Below are positions 26,222-37,049 of a stretch of DNA of 64,000 bases, one piece after another. The position numbers and the translations under genes are program-made. Origin of the DNA: Parelaphostrongylus tenuis (taxonomy: Eukaryota > Nematoda > Chromadorea > Rhabditida > Metastrongylidae). Position 1 is the stretch's first letter. Each line of letters starts with the position of its first letter. Where the stretch lies: assembly GCA_019055375.1 (NCBI GenBank), contig JAHQIW010005374.1, positions 186,001 through 250,000 on the forward strand, written 5' to 3'. The notes below the pieces were generated by a model that was not told the DNA's origin, searched no databases, and saw nothing but the letters and a program-made list of their open reading frames with translations.

Positions 26222-26443
26222 TTATGTGCATCATAAATGTCAGCTGTTTACGTCCTTTCGTTATCAGTCCATACGAGTATCCCATGAAATTCTTCTCCGC
26301 CCAACATATTTTTCTACATTTTTTTTCCCCTTATGATGTGCATCATAAACGTCAGCTGTTCACGTCGTATCGATATCAATCCATACGAATATCATATGAA
26401 ATTCTTCTCCGCTCAACATCTTTCTTCTACATTTTTGTTCCGC
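26222..26443 (+). repeat. Tandem duplication, two units of 109 and 113 bp
   Basis: Unit 1 is 26222-26330 and unit 2 is 26331-26443. Shared blocks include GTGCATCATAAA, GTCAGCTGTT, CAATCCATACGAAT/CAGTCCATACGAGT and ATGAAATTCTTCTCCGC. The unit length is not a multiple of three. No coding function seen. Confidence 0.85.
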
Positions 26444-26833
26444 TTATGTATGTCTCAGAGGAGCCGCAAAGCGCTAGTATGATGTTGTTCATCACAAGAA
26501 TGGTGTTGCTAGGCCCGCGCATCGAACTCTTTAGGCCTGTGTCCCTCCAGAGTCAGGAAATTGCTACCACACTCGCGAGAAATCACTTCACTTCCTGCAA
26601 TCAACGTGAAAGCGCTCTAACACCATTACCTCAGGGATCCAAGTAGAGTCGCTCAAATCAGCATTCAATGGCATTCAAAAAATCAAGGAAAATCATCAAG
26701 CACAACGAACTCACGCACAAATGGTTGAAAACCATTATGTCATGTACGACAAAGCGAAACGGATGCAGGAGGTGATGGAATATGGAATTCGATGGCGTAT
26801 TATGCAAAGTGAAAAGAAAAATGGTTACATATT

Positions 26834-26900
26834 TCCATTGATGTAGAGCGATGTGCAAAACTTTCGCGTCAGGTGGGACGAGAACCCGCACTAGATTACA
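26834..26900 (-). repeat. tRNA-Gly-like repeat family A, truncated unit
   Basis: Only the 3' flank (GATGTAGAGCGATGTGCAAA) and the T arm with decayed B box GGTTCTCGTCC remain. Sequence diverges after 26893. Confidence 0.55.
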
Positions 26901-27492
26901 TATTTCATAATTTCTCACTAGTAACTGGATATAAACTTCGTAGCGATTAATTGTACATCAGGAATTTTTTTACAATTTTGTAGCTTTCTCAACATTGCGT
27001 TTTCAAATATAATCCCCAAATATCACAGAGAGGACGAATACGTTAAGTAGAACGATTCCGATCGTGCCTCGCAGACGTCTCTCATGTTTTAATTAGTTAG
27101 GTAGCAACGTCGTTTGCTTGATTTTTTATTCATCAATACAATGCATGAAGGGGTGGAGAGGGGTTTTCACTTATGAAAAAATCTCAAGTGATGACTTAAA
27201 GGACTTGTGAAGCAAAGCTAAACCCAATGCGCATGATATCTCATTTAGGCTACTAAGCGGGCGTTTTCTTTTCAGGAAGGTAGAAACACATTCGCAGTAA
27301 ACTCTTTTCACAAAGTTCTTCCAAGCAGACAAACTTCCTTTTAAATCTTTTCCATGGGAATAGAGCAAGCTCGAGTAAACAGTGCATGTTTATAATTTCT
27401 TAGCACTGTGCATTCAATGGTGCTAAAATAGTGCCTTATAGCCTTCCAGGTAAGTGCTAGCTGAAAAAATGAAAACGAATCCTCCACATTCA

Positions 27493-27814
27493 ATAATTGT
27501 ACGCCTAGTTATTGCTCGGGTTTCGATTACATCATCGAGCGGTAGTTTGATTTTTTTCCTACTTCTTCTTTTGATTTCGCCCTAACATCATCTCCAAACA
27601 ACAAGTAGGAAGCCCGGTCAAGAATTTGTTGCCGAAATCCATTCCTTGAAAACGACATTGTGAAGACCTGAAAACTCCCTTACAAGGTTACGTCAGAAAA
27701 TCAAGGAACATCATATGCACGACCAACAATATATAATTTCGAACATGTGCTGAGGTCCGCACAACTAATGGAGACGGACCATCTCAGTATCTAAGTAATT
27801 TATTGCTCAGCGAT
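27493..27814 (-). repeat. Dispersed repeat R1 (H1-related block), second copy
   Basis: It aligns at roughly 80 percent with 41423-41735, e.g. AGTAGGAAGCCCGG, AAGGTTACGTCAG, GTGCTGAGG(T/C)CCGCACAACT and GACGGACCATCT. At its left end the minus strand has GATGA...CGAAACCC (27535-27519), a decayed hammerhead-like core in the same relative place as at 41.4 kb. No coding potential recognised. Confidence 0.55.
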
Positions 27815-27998
27815 GTCAATCTGTGACAGTTTCATCGATATTGGATGCATGACTGTGCAAGGTACAGTGTTATATGAAGGACAATTTGCCGTCACAAAGG
27901 ATAAAGCTTTCGACGTTGATCAATACCTAAGTGATACACCCATGCCTTCGACTTCACCAAGCGATTTAGAAGTGATTCAGTGCATAGTTGGCTTATGA
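27813..27998 (+). CDS. Unassigned 61-codon open frame beside R1
   Basis: MSICDSFIDIGCMTVQGTV then EGQFAVTKDKAFDVDQYLSD and MPSTSPSDLEVIQ. Composition is acidic and protein-like, and it starts at the R1 border. No family was recognised and no clear splice site was assigned. Possibly a relic of the element carrying R1, possibly chance. Confidence 0.15.
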   Translation: MSICDSFIDIGCMTVQGTVLYEGQFAVTKDKAFDVDQYLSDTPMPSTSPSDLEVIQCIVGL

Positions 27999-28034
27999 AA
28001 TGACTTACGCAGACTTAGCAACGAATCAAGTTTG

Positions 28035-28175
28035 TGTTTTTATCCTCCAAAGCAAGTCTGATACCAATTCGCCGACTACGGATGGATTGTGAAGTTGGAT
28101 TTCCTCTGCTCGGAGTCGAACAAGTTGGCTAGCTTTTAAGCCAAGGCACCTCTAATTACTAGGCGACACATGCAA
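28035..28175 (-). repeat. SINE B, head and body fragment
   Basis: The minus strand has TAGTAATTAGAGGTGCCTTG, GTTCGACTCCGAGCAGAGG and ATTGGTATCAGACTTGCTTT in SINE order. Confidence 0.5.
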
Positions 28176-28382
28176 TTACATAGACGATATAAGGAAGAAA
28201 AACATTGAAACCATTTCAAAACGCAAATTATTCTTGTGGATGACATCTCCAATGCCACAATTGCTACTTTTCACATTTAATCTCAGTGGAGATCGAAACT
28301 CCTATATTGTAGAAATTAGCAACGAACTTGAAACATCAGTCCACTTATAACGAATTGTGTGGAATAGCCTACGTAGCAATTT

Positions 28383-28575
28383 GTGATGTTATTAGTGCCT
28401 GAGCCAAATGGGAGCAAAGCCGTGGGCCGAAACGCCCGTGGGCGGTTTCCCGCGACAACAGCAAGAGGGCCTAAAGCTCAGGTTGTCGGGCGACGGCGCC
28501 ATGATCAGCTGTGCGGCATCGAGTCGGCCACGGCCTGCATCGTCATCGATTCTGTCCGGCTTATTCCTTTCAGGA
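28383..28575. other. GC-rich island without assigned gene
   Basis: A roughly 190-bp block rich in GGCC, CGCC and CGG steps stands out from AT-rich flanks. Both strands are largely open: the plus strand has a 73-codon frame; the minus strand reads ELYPERNKPDRIDDDAGRG. Neither was recognised. It could be an exon remnant, a transposon piece or a CpG-like regulatory block. Confidence 0.35.
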
Positions 28576-28599
28576 TAGAGCTCCCTACCATATGTGCTT

Positions 28600-31500
28600 T
28601 TTAGGAGTGTTCATCCACAAGAAGATTTTGCTACCATGAAAAGCTCAAGAGTTAGTAACAATCCTAATTTGTTGCCATGTCCCTGCAATCATTTCTCTTA
28701 GCTCATTACCAATAAGTAACGTCGGCGACGACGTTAATTAGTAGTAGCTCGATTAACTGTGACGACATTTAAGAATTTTCACTATGCGAAAATTCATAGA
28801 CAAGTGAATATCTATACATCTAGTCAACAGAAATGATGGACAGGCACTTAGACAGATTTAATTTCTTGCTTAAAAAATGCCGGGGTAAAGGGCCATCTAT
28901 AAAAGCTTTGCTAATGGTAAAGAACCTCTTGGAGAAGTCTTAGTGCCAATGCTCACATCATGATTTCCCACGACATGCATTTGATACATATTGATTGGAG
29001 TGGTGTAGTTTTTGGTCAGCAATTTTCGTCAATGAAGTCGCATCGATTTCACGGCAACATTGTGTTTACCTCTATCATCCACGTCGGAACTTTGAAATGA
29101 AGTTGTTCATCAGTGGAATACGTACCAAAGGTTAAATGGGAGTAGTTGCGCTTTTCAAGGTTTCCTTCATGTAACGTTGTCAACAATCTAATCGTTGTCT
29201 AGTCACATTTCTACTCATAGCTCTTACTAGTTCTAAAGCGGAGGTTGTAGAGCAGAGCAAAGCGAAATCCGATAGATCGGCCAGGACTTCTCTAATTTAA
29301 ACAATTCTCGAGTGTTCCATGCATCTTTTATCAATGCTACCTGGAAGGATCTTCACTGTTTAAATCTTTTTAATGCTTTTTGACATTTAATTTTCCATGT
29401 TTTTTCTTCAAAATTTCGTTCTCAGTGGAGATGTTTATGTTTATCGGAGTTTTAACATGGAAATCTAAAGTTTACAGTTTTTTCACGGTGCTTCTACATT
29501 CGTTGCCTTGGTGCTGTTCTTGGTGTGCTTCTTCTTTTTTCGATTTTGTTATTCTCTAACGAATTTCTATCTATTTTTTTCAACCACATGCAATTTGGGG
29601 AATTCATTTTCGTTTCTCATTTCGATTTCTGCAAAATGAGTCGCTAAGCAAAGAAATTTACAAGCAAATGTCTTTTGCTGAATAATCGTGCGATTCAGAT
29701 GAAAAATATGATTTAGAGAAAGAAAAGTGGAGAAAAAGAAAAAAGTGACGTATGAAATTTGTACTAATCATACTTCATTCGTTTCGCCATTTATTTCAGA
29801 TCGATCTCGATTACCGTAACCTACACAATTTTTCTATCAAACGTCTTCATAGAACAAAAATGACTGTCTCGCTCTTGTTAAACTAGTAACATGATTGATT
29901 TCTTGTTTGCAAACTACTCAAAAGCTGAGCTGCAGTAAAATTCACGAAGACTTCAAATAGACGTTCAAAAACCACCACCTAATGGTCTACTCGTCGCTCA
30001 ACTCTCGTTCGAGCATTGTTTGATTTACGAGTCCAATGAGGCCTAAGTGAAAGAGTTCAAAAAGATGGCGCATTATGGATGCTAACATACTTTAACACGT
30101 CTTTTCAGTAGTTGTGCGATTTTTCAAGCTGTTTCTTTTGACATTAGTGACAAGGCTGGGAAGAATCACTCTGATTGTTATATGGCATGGAAGAAATTTG
30201 TTTTAGCTTTCAGTCCGCCTCATCACCACTTTTCCCGTTCCCATGAGAGAAATCTACCGTACCGGCGACTAAAGCTGCTTTCCTTTACTGCAAAGTATTT
30301 CTCTTTTTCTATTTCATATATTTCCATCATCAAGCTTCTGCAAATCAATAAAACTGGCCATTTTTTCAGTCAAATAAGTCTGATTTTAATATTATCTTGA
30401 GCCATATTTCTGCAATCATTTGTTGACATCAACTAAACGCATCTTTTGATTCAATTTCTTTTGAGTTTCTTATCATTTGCGTTTGGAGAAATTTAATGAT
30501 GCAGTTTATTTCAAATACTGACGTATTTCTACTATTATTCTACAGCGTTATAATGATCGGTTCACTCTAGCCAAATAATAATAGCGACAAAGTCGACCGT
30601 ATTTGCAAAGACATGTGTCACCAGTACTATTTTTTCCAATTTTTTGCAAACATGATTGCTTCTCATAGTTGAGTCGCCTCAATGGCTCGACTGAAAAATA
30701 GGCGTGTAGATCAAATTCCAGTGCATATTTACTATCAAAATCTCTGCGTTCGCTGTATTTTTATGCTGATGAATCTTTTTATCTACCGTGTGGTTTTTCA
30801 ATGCTCTTTCAAATAACAAAACCAGAACTCAACTTGCATGAGGCTTTGGTTTTCCTGTAGCTTGCCATCGCTGCAGCGTCAAGTGCGCTCGAACATTGCA
30901 CTGTAGTAGACACCTACATACCCCGATTTCGTTCACTTCTCTACGAAATCTTCGAAGTTATGCAGTGTTTCATGAGGCACTCGTGGTTAGAGGTGCCCTG
31001 TGGTAAACACCGAATCGGTTGCTGACTCCACGCTGTACCATCCCTTCTGGTTCTGCCAATTGTTACCATACCAGTCTGGGAATATAGAAACCCTGATTTG
31101 ATACACTGGGTAGGCCGCCGCCGGTCGTTGTAGAAGTTTCATTCTATTTTTACTTGCATTCAGTGACTTCTCCAATGCTAGATGAGGTCAGATCTGTGGC
31201 ACATCTCTTGTGAATAAATGACAATGAAAGCTCCATCAGTTTCTAGTTTTATGTCCTTTCATAAAACAAATTCAACCACTGATAACTCTCAATATAAGTA
31301 TACACAAAGAATCAAGATTGTCATGAAAGTACCCTCTATTTATCCTCCATTTATTCAATTTTAATGCCTTCAAGCAGTGGTATTGTGTTGAAATATTCAT
31401 CTAAGAAGATTTAATGATAGACAAAAACTGCTGTGAAATTAGGCGTGAAATTATTTGCTTGAACATCTATACTTATTGATGTTTATAAAGTGTAGCATAT

Positions 31501-32685
31501 ATTTATCTTCTCCTAACCACGAAAATGTTTTAGAGCAATCTACACTGAGACGAATTTTATTTAACTTAGCAAGAAGCATTGAAATGTCAAGATTTCTTCA
31601 ACAGACGAGTTATTTATAAAATCGAACTTATGTAACAATTTACTGATATACATTTTGTATTGTCAATCAGATGGTTACGATACTCGTGATTACAGTATAT
31701 TTTACCATACACTCATGAGTTATCTTCAAAACTTCGGAAAAAAGCCATGAAATTTGATATTTAGAGACATTTGGCTGTTTGCGATCGCGAAGTGCCAATT
31801 CTATTGACGTGAAACTTGATAGGAGATGTGCGGTCAGCATTCCCTCTGCTAAAAACAAACTGGAAAATGTAGAGATGCAAGGATGAGTCGCATTTATAGC
31901 AGAAGAGGAATAAAGCAGGAAGAAAAGAGCCCAAGCATTGTGGACTTAGTAGATTTTTAGATCAAAGCTTGACTCTTTTCAACAGTTTTTATCCTTTCGC
32001 AATTCTTGTGTTTTGTGTGTATTATAATATTCAGCAAGAAACATTAGTGCTTATTTGTGGCCAAGTTTTGTTGCAGTTGTAAACTTGAATTATCACATGG
32101 ATTTCCATGAAGTTGTTTCGCTAACAACAGGGTGCCTTCATGTATGGTGGACTCTGGCTAATTCAATATATTTTCGAATACGGTAGGTCCAGTTTTTATC
32201 CTTTCTGTCATTGTGACCGTCGGCAATTTGCACTAAACAAAAACGAGCAGCGGATTTGACGATGCCAACATAACTACAACTTTTTTGGTGGTGAAAATTC
32301 ACGGTGTGATTGATATTTAATCACAGTGGAGTCTTTGAGAAGTATCGCGGCAAATAAGTGATGAGAATTTGTGTCTACTACTGCGGAGTCTCTTCTTTTA
32401 TTACACCATAAAGCGATCACACCATAATATAGTGAATCAAAAATTACTAGTTTCTAGTAAGAATGTGCCTTCAATTTATGATTATTCAGGTGGTAAAACT
32501 CGTGGCTGTAGAGGTAATCGGTTGTGTTTAAGAATCAGTGACAATCTTCTCTACAATTCTTTTCGGCAGTAAAAGTATCAAAAGTGGTGAGTCATCCTCT
32601 AACATTTCAGGAACATCCATCCTCTGTACAAGCGCTTCAAGAGCTTTGTTTTGCTATATACTTCCAACTCCGAAAGAGCGTGAGT
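28600..32685. other. Gene-free stretch with one SINE B copy
   Basis: AT-rich, pyrimidine-biased tracts around 29.4-29.6 kb. No exon chain or repeat match besides 30985-31205. Confidence 0.5.
30985..31205 (+). repeat. SINE B, diverged copy
   Basis: Head CGTGGTTAGAGGTGCCCTG, then TTACCATACCAGTCTGGGA and GGGTAGGCCGCCGCCGGTC. The 3' part is decayed after about 31200. Confidence 0.6.
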
Positions 32686-32689
32686 GGCG

Positions 32690-32960
32690 CAGTGGTTAGA
32701 GGTGATTTCTGTCCACACGTGTTCGCTCAATCTATGGTCGATGGTCCCATCTTAAGACTTAAAGCTCACCAAGCCTTCTTATCCACACGGGATCGGTGAA
32801 CTGGTAATACCCTTGTATAGCAACACTGATTTGTTGCATCGGTAGGCCACTGCGAGTGAACGGTCAGATGTGAATTTGATTACCTCAAACGATGTTAGAT
32901 GAAGATGAATGCATGGCGCATTCCTCAGGTATTGATCAACGCCGGGAACGTTATTCATAT
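32690..32960 (+). repeat. SINE B, diverged near-full copy
   Basis: Head GTGGCGCAGTGGTTAGAGGT, then GCTCACCAAGCC, GGTAGGCCACTGCGAGTGA, GAATGCATGGCGCATTCCTC and GTATTGATCAACGCC. The B box is decayed. Confidence 0.72.
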
Positions 32961-32964
32961 GTTA

Positions 32965-34151
32965 CCAACTCCAAAAGAATTTCCAGACGTCTTTTCCGCC
33001 ATCACGACTTCAGACGACTCTAATTCTTACATAATTATCTCTATTCTTATATGCATGATTCATCTGACTGTTTTCTGGGTGAGCGTTCTTATATTCAGCT
33101 TGTCATCCTCGTTGAAACATTAACCGCTCTATTAGAACCGGTCCGTGCTTATTCATTGGCCAAGATTGTCACATCCCGATTCTGCTGTTGGACCACGCTA
33201 AATTTTACCATCAGATTAGTATCTTTGTCTTCATTTGCTTTGTGGATTGAAAATAGATACGGATTCAAGGAGACTGAATGAATGAATAATTGATATGTAG
33301 TCGCTGGGCTTTGATCAGCTCGCATGCAAATTCATAAGCGCGCTCATCAATCGAGCGCTGTTTACCCTTATGAAAATGTTTTTCGCTCGCATTAGCTTCA
33401 CTTTCATCACCGTGTACGTATATACTTTGTGGAATAATTCTGTTATAAATGCATATATTCCCATTTATACGTGCATATACAATCGCATAGAATGAGATAA
33501 AACGTGCTTGAAGAACTGGTGCTACACAAAAGAAAGAGCGTTTTGAGTCTTTTTAGGACAATTTTCATTGCAACTCATCACGAAGGCCATTCAGCCTATG
33601 AACAACTGCCGCGCCGACGCCCCTTATTAGTCATGAAGTTCAGCATATAAGTGGCGACGACCTTGAGATGAAGAGGGAATGGAAATGTGCTGTCGGCTCT
33701 TATTCTTTTCACGGTCACCTCTAATTTGCGTCAATTGCCGAATTACTAAGTAAATAAACAGATGAATTTTTCTCTTTAGAGGGATTTGCACCTGTTCAAA
33801 AGTCGGTTTTGTTTCGGGGATCGAAACAACTCATCTGAGTAATGAAAAATTCACTTTTCAATCGCAGGTGAGGCTTTGGAAGATGATTTCAATGCAGTAT
33901 ATCTCTGTGTAAAAAGTCCACCTCACAGGCGAGTTTCCAATGAAGGCAGTAAAGTAAATGCAATATCTCCTCCAAAATAAACTGCATTTCGTGATTACAA
34001 AAAACCGAACTCTCTGAACTTTTCTTCGATAAAAATTGTATCTGAACTCATCTTTTGTTCATTTTCATGGATTCAAGAGAAATGATGAATGTCGACAACA
34101 TATATATGTATATATGTATGTATATATATATATATGATATATGTGCGCATT

Positions 34152-34191
<40 letters not shown>

Positions 34192-35970
34192 TAACGAGAA
34201 GAAATCTAGTCCTAGAAAAATGCAGGCTTTTCACTTCCATGCGAGTTCCTGTTGCAGAAGAAGTGCTTATCTGTACAGTGTTGAACTCAGTCATTGAACA
34301 GAGAGCCTAGCATACTAACAGCAACTAAGAGGATAGACGAAGTTTGAAGGCGAAATGCGTGCGGGATTATTTGACTCTTAAACTCTTTAATGCCAATTAA
34401 CTAGTGTGCTTCCTTCTTCTTTTTGTTTTTTTTTCAATCAACAAAATTTCCTAACGTTGGCATCTGCTCATAAACGAGTTGAATGATGTTCTCCTTTTAG
34501 AACTGTGCATGTCTAAGGTGAGTTACAGTGAAGAGTTTTCAATAAAATCCAATTTATATGGTACACATAGTTCGCTATTCAGAGTGAGAGTTCAACGAAA
34601 AAATCCAAGTCATTTCATTATTACGGCTTTTAGCATAATCGATCGACCACGTCGGCATGAAAATAGTCCTGTTAAAACGTTAACAATTGAAGGGAACTGA
34701 AGCTGTAAGAAAGCTTTACAAGTTTTGTGACATTTGATGAACAACGGCAGTGTGAACTGGCATATAAAGTTTATTTTTCCTAAATTGAATGTATTTACAT
34801 TTGCGTTTACTTGGCTATCTTGATGACCCGTCTTCACGAATCATGAAAACCCAAGTGCGTCAGCATAATTTCCACTTTACTGGTAAGGATATTTTTTGAC
34901 CTGCAAGAAACACTTACTTGATTTTTCCGAGTTCGTCACTGATTACCAAATCGTGACTGGATTGTTTCCACGGTCGCAGTGAGTCCTGGCAGTGGTTTGT
35001 TTCCAACCATTTTTCCAGACGACAATGTCGAACTCTCTCCACGCATAAAAGACTCCGCTCAGTTTTCAAACTTCCACTGGTCGTCATACTTTCTCATCAG
35101 ACATTACTCACCTGCCATGAAAATAACGACATGACTACATTGCTCTTTCAGAGAGCTAAAAAACTCGAGCACTATTAGGAAGGCCCTGATGCACCGCAGC
35201 TATAATTTGAAATACCACTGCAAGCGAGTTTTTGTACAATTATATCCACTTCTTCCTCATTCCACGAATTTGGCTTTTATTGACATTTGATAGCGAAAAT
35301 TTTTCTACTTGCATATTGATGGTTCCCTTAACGTTTTTCCTCGTAATGTTTTTTTTGGTAAAGCTGTCTATGTATCCTTGCGCCGCGTTACATGTTCGTC
35401 TAGATGAAATTTGGTCGCCTATGTATTCGCTATTGTTAATGAGCTTTATTTATTGGGAACATTTCCTACGTCATGTTCGAATTTCGGAGGTTCTAACCCT
35501 CCAGTGATGTAATTGGATTTTGAAAAATCCCTAAAATAGGTCTCATGGATTTCGAACTACAACAAAAAGTGAAAAGACAGCGAATAGCAAAATAGGGCTC
35601 TAAACAGCTAACCCAGATTTGGTTTAGTGCAGCATGATTACCCGTTTAAGATGTTTTCTGCTTCATCTCCGAATTCTTTTGAATTTTTCTCTTATTTTGA
35701 ATTCTTACGTTTTATAAATGCTAATTTCTCTTCGTATTAGGTAGATTTAAAATGTGGCTAAGATAATATGATAGAGAAGCGAATGGGAATTAATTTTATG
35801 TCTTCTGGGAGTAGTTTATTAGGAGCAGTTCTATTCAGTGGAACTCAGCTGAATTCAAATCTCGTACTACAGTTAACAGAAAGTGGGTCGAAGTGGGGTT
35901 GAAATTTGCTATAGAGTACGTCCTTTTCAATAGTCAGTACACCCATCTTTGACTCAATGTGTTTCCCAGT
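32965..35970. other. Gene-free stretch with a TA microsatellite
   Basis: Small frames at 33051-33281, 34479-34837 and 35232-35507 overlap on alternative strands or are leucine/phenylalanine-rich; none recognised. Confidence 0.45.
34099..34194. repeat. TA/TATG microsatellite
   Basis: TA runs split by TGCGCATTCATACATG. No gene significance seen. Confidence 0.9.
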
Positions 35971-35974
35971 GTTA

Positions 35975-36255
35975 TAGAGTGATGTGCAAAACTTTAGCGC
36001 CAGGGTGGACTAGAACCCGCACCTCACTCTTTCCGGGAGCGCGTGCTCTATCCGTTACGTATTTTGCACATCGCTCTTTTTACGCTACAGCGCATCAAAA
36101 TGGGCCTCGATAGTGTAACGGATAGAGCACGCGCTCCCGGAAAGAGTGAGGTACGGGTTCTAGTCCCGCTTGGTGCTGAAGTATTGCACATCACTCTATA
36201 ACATTGGGTATATCTATAACATCATACCACCGCAAAAAGCGGTTAAATAAAAGCA
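35975..36255. repeat. tRNA-Gly-like repeat family A, inverted doublet
   Basis: Minus-strand core 36058-35995 and plus-strand core 36102-36178, both with GCTCCCGGAAAGAGTGAG and B box GGTTCTAGTCC. They face away from a centre containing ACGCTACAGCGCAT. The plus unit continues into TGGGTATATCTATAACATCA and the hairpin ACCGC-AAAAA-GCGGT (36229-36243). Confidence 0.7.
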
Positions 36256-36437
36256 ATTTCGTTAGTGTGTCTCCTTAAGAGTTGTATAACATATCAGGTC
36301 TCTTTAGTGGAGAATTCTGAAACATCCTTTTGACCGGATTCCACATACCCCGCTTCGCATCACCATTAACTGCTACTTTATAACGCTATGAAACATGCTG
36401 CCGATTACGAAATACATGCAGGGTTTACGTAACTGCA

Positions 36438-36453
36438 CCGCCCCAACGGGCGG
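36438..36453. repeat. GC hairpin
   Basis: CCGCCC-CAAC-GGGCGG: six perfect GC pairs with a 4-nt loop. No flanking U tract or gene end is seen, so a terminator role is not supported. Confidence 0.6.
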
Positions 36454-36904
36454 CACTATTCTCAACGACTTCGCCTCTGGGCTCGACTGACCGACTGGCC
36501 CGCACAGGTAACAAATATTGAGTTTTTCGGGAAGTTTTTACCAAAATTCTTCCAATTTTCGCCCTTTGCGGTGTTTATTAGTGAGTTCAGAAAACAGTGA
36601 GCAAAAAAGGTAATGGATTCTGGTGAGCTTGTGTTGTTAGTGGACTTGTGTACCAACGAAGTAATGTTGTATCATTATTGACGTTTTTCCTCACTAGTTT
36701 TTTAGTATAAGATTTATGTAGTGCGGGGTATTTTGTCTTATGGGATGAGCTTTTCACTATTCGCACCAATAATTTATAGGCTTTTTAAAACACTAGTTCT
36801 GAGAATTATCTTTTATAATAGTGGCATGTACCACATTATTCGTTCGGCGATTTTCAAACTTGGCGGCGCATGTAATTATTTCGGCGTCGGTTTCTCCTAG
36901 AGAG

Positions 36905-37045
36905 GGTGTTCATCTCCCCGCGAAACTGACTGGACCAAAAGGCGCAACTGACGAGGCTGCAACGCGGAAACACGTATCTTTTACTGTAAAAGTCCCATAA
37001 AAGGCCTCATGAAAGGCTCATAATATGTTATCAGGTTATAGTAGT
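36905..37045 (+). repeat. Hammerhead-like repeat family H1, copy 2
   Basis: CTGACGA (36948-36954), GGC-loop-GCG, then GAAACACGTATC (36967-36978), followed by the family tail GGCCTCATGAAAGGCTCAT and ATGTTATCAG. The catalytic core matches CTGANGA...GAAA, but the closing pair of stem II is G/G here. Copy 42.0 kb has C at that position, implying an ancestral G-C pair. Confidence 0.52.
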
Positions 37046-37049
37046 ACTT

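Noticed and set aside
36438..36453. GC hairpin as a transcription terminator
   Set aside because: No U tract and no gene end nearby; intrinsic terminators are not expected in a nematode nuclear genome.
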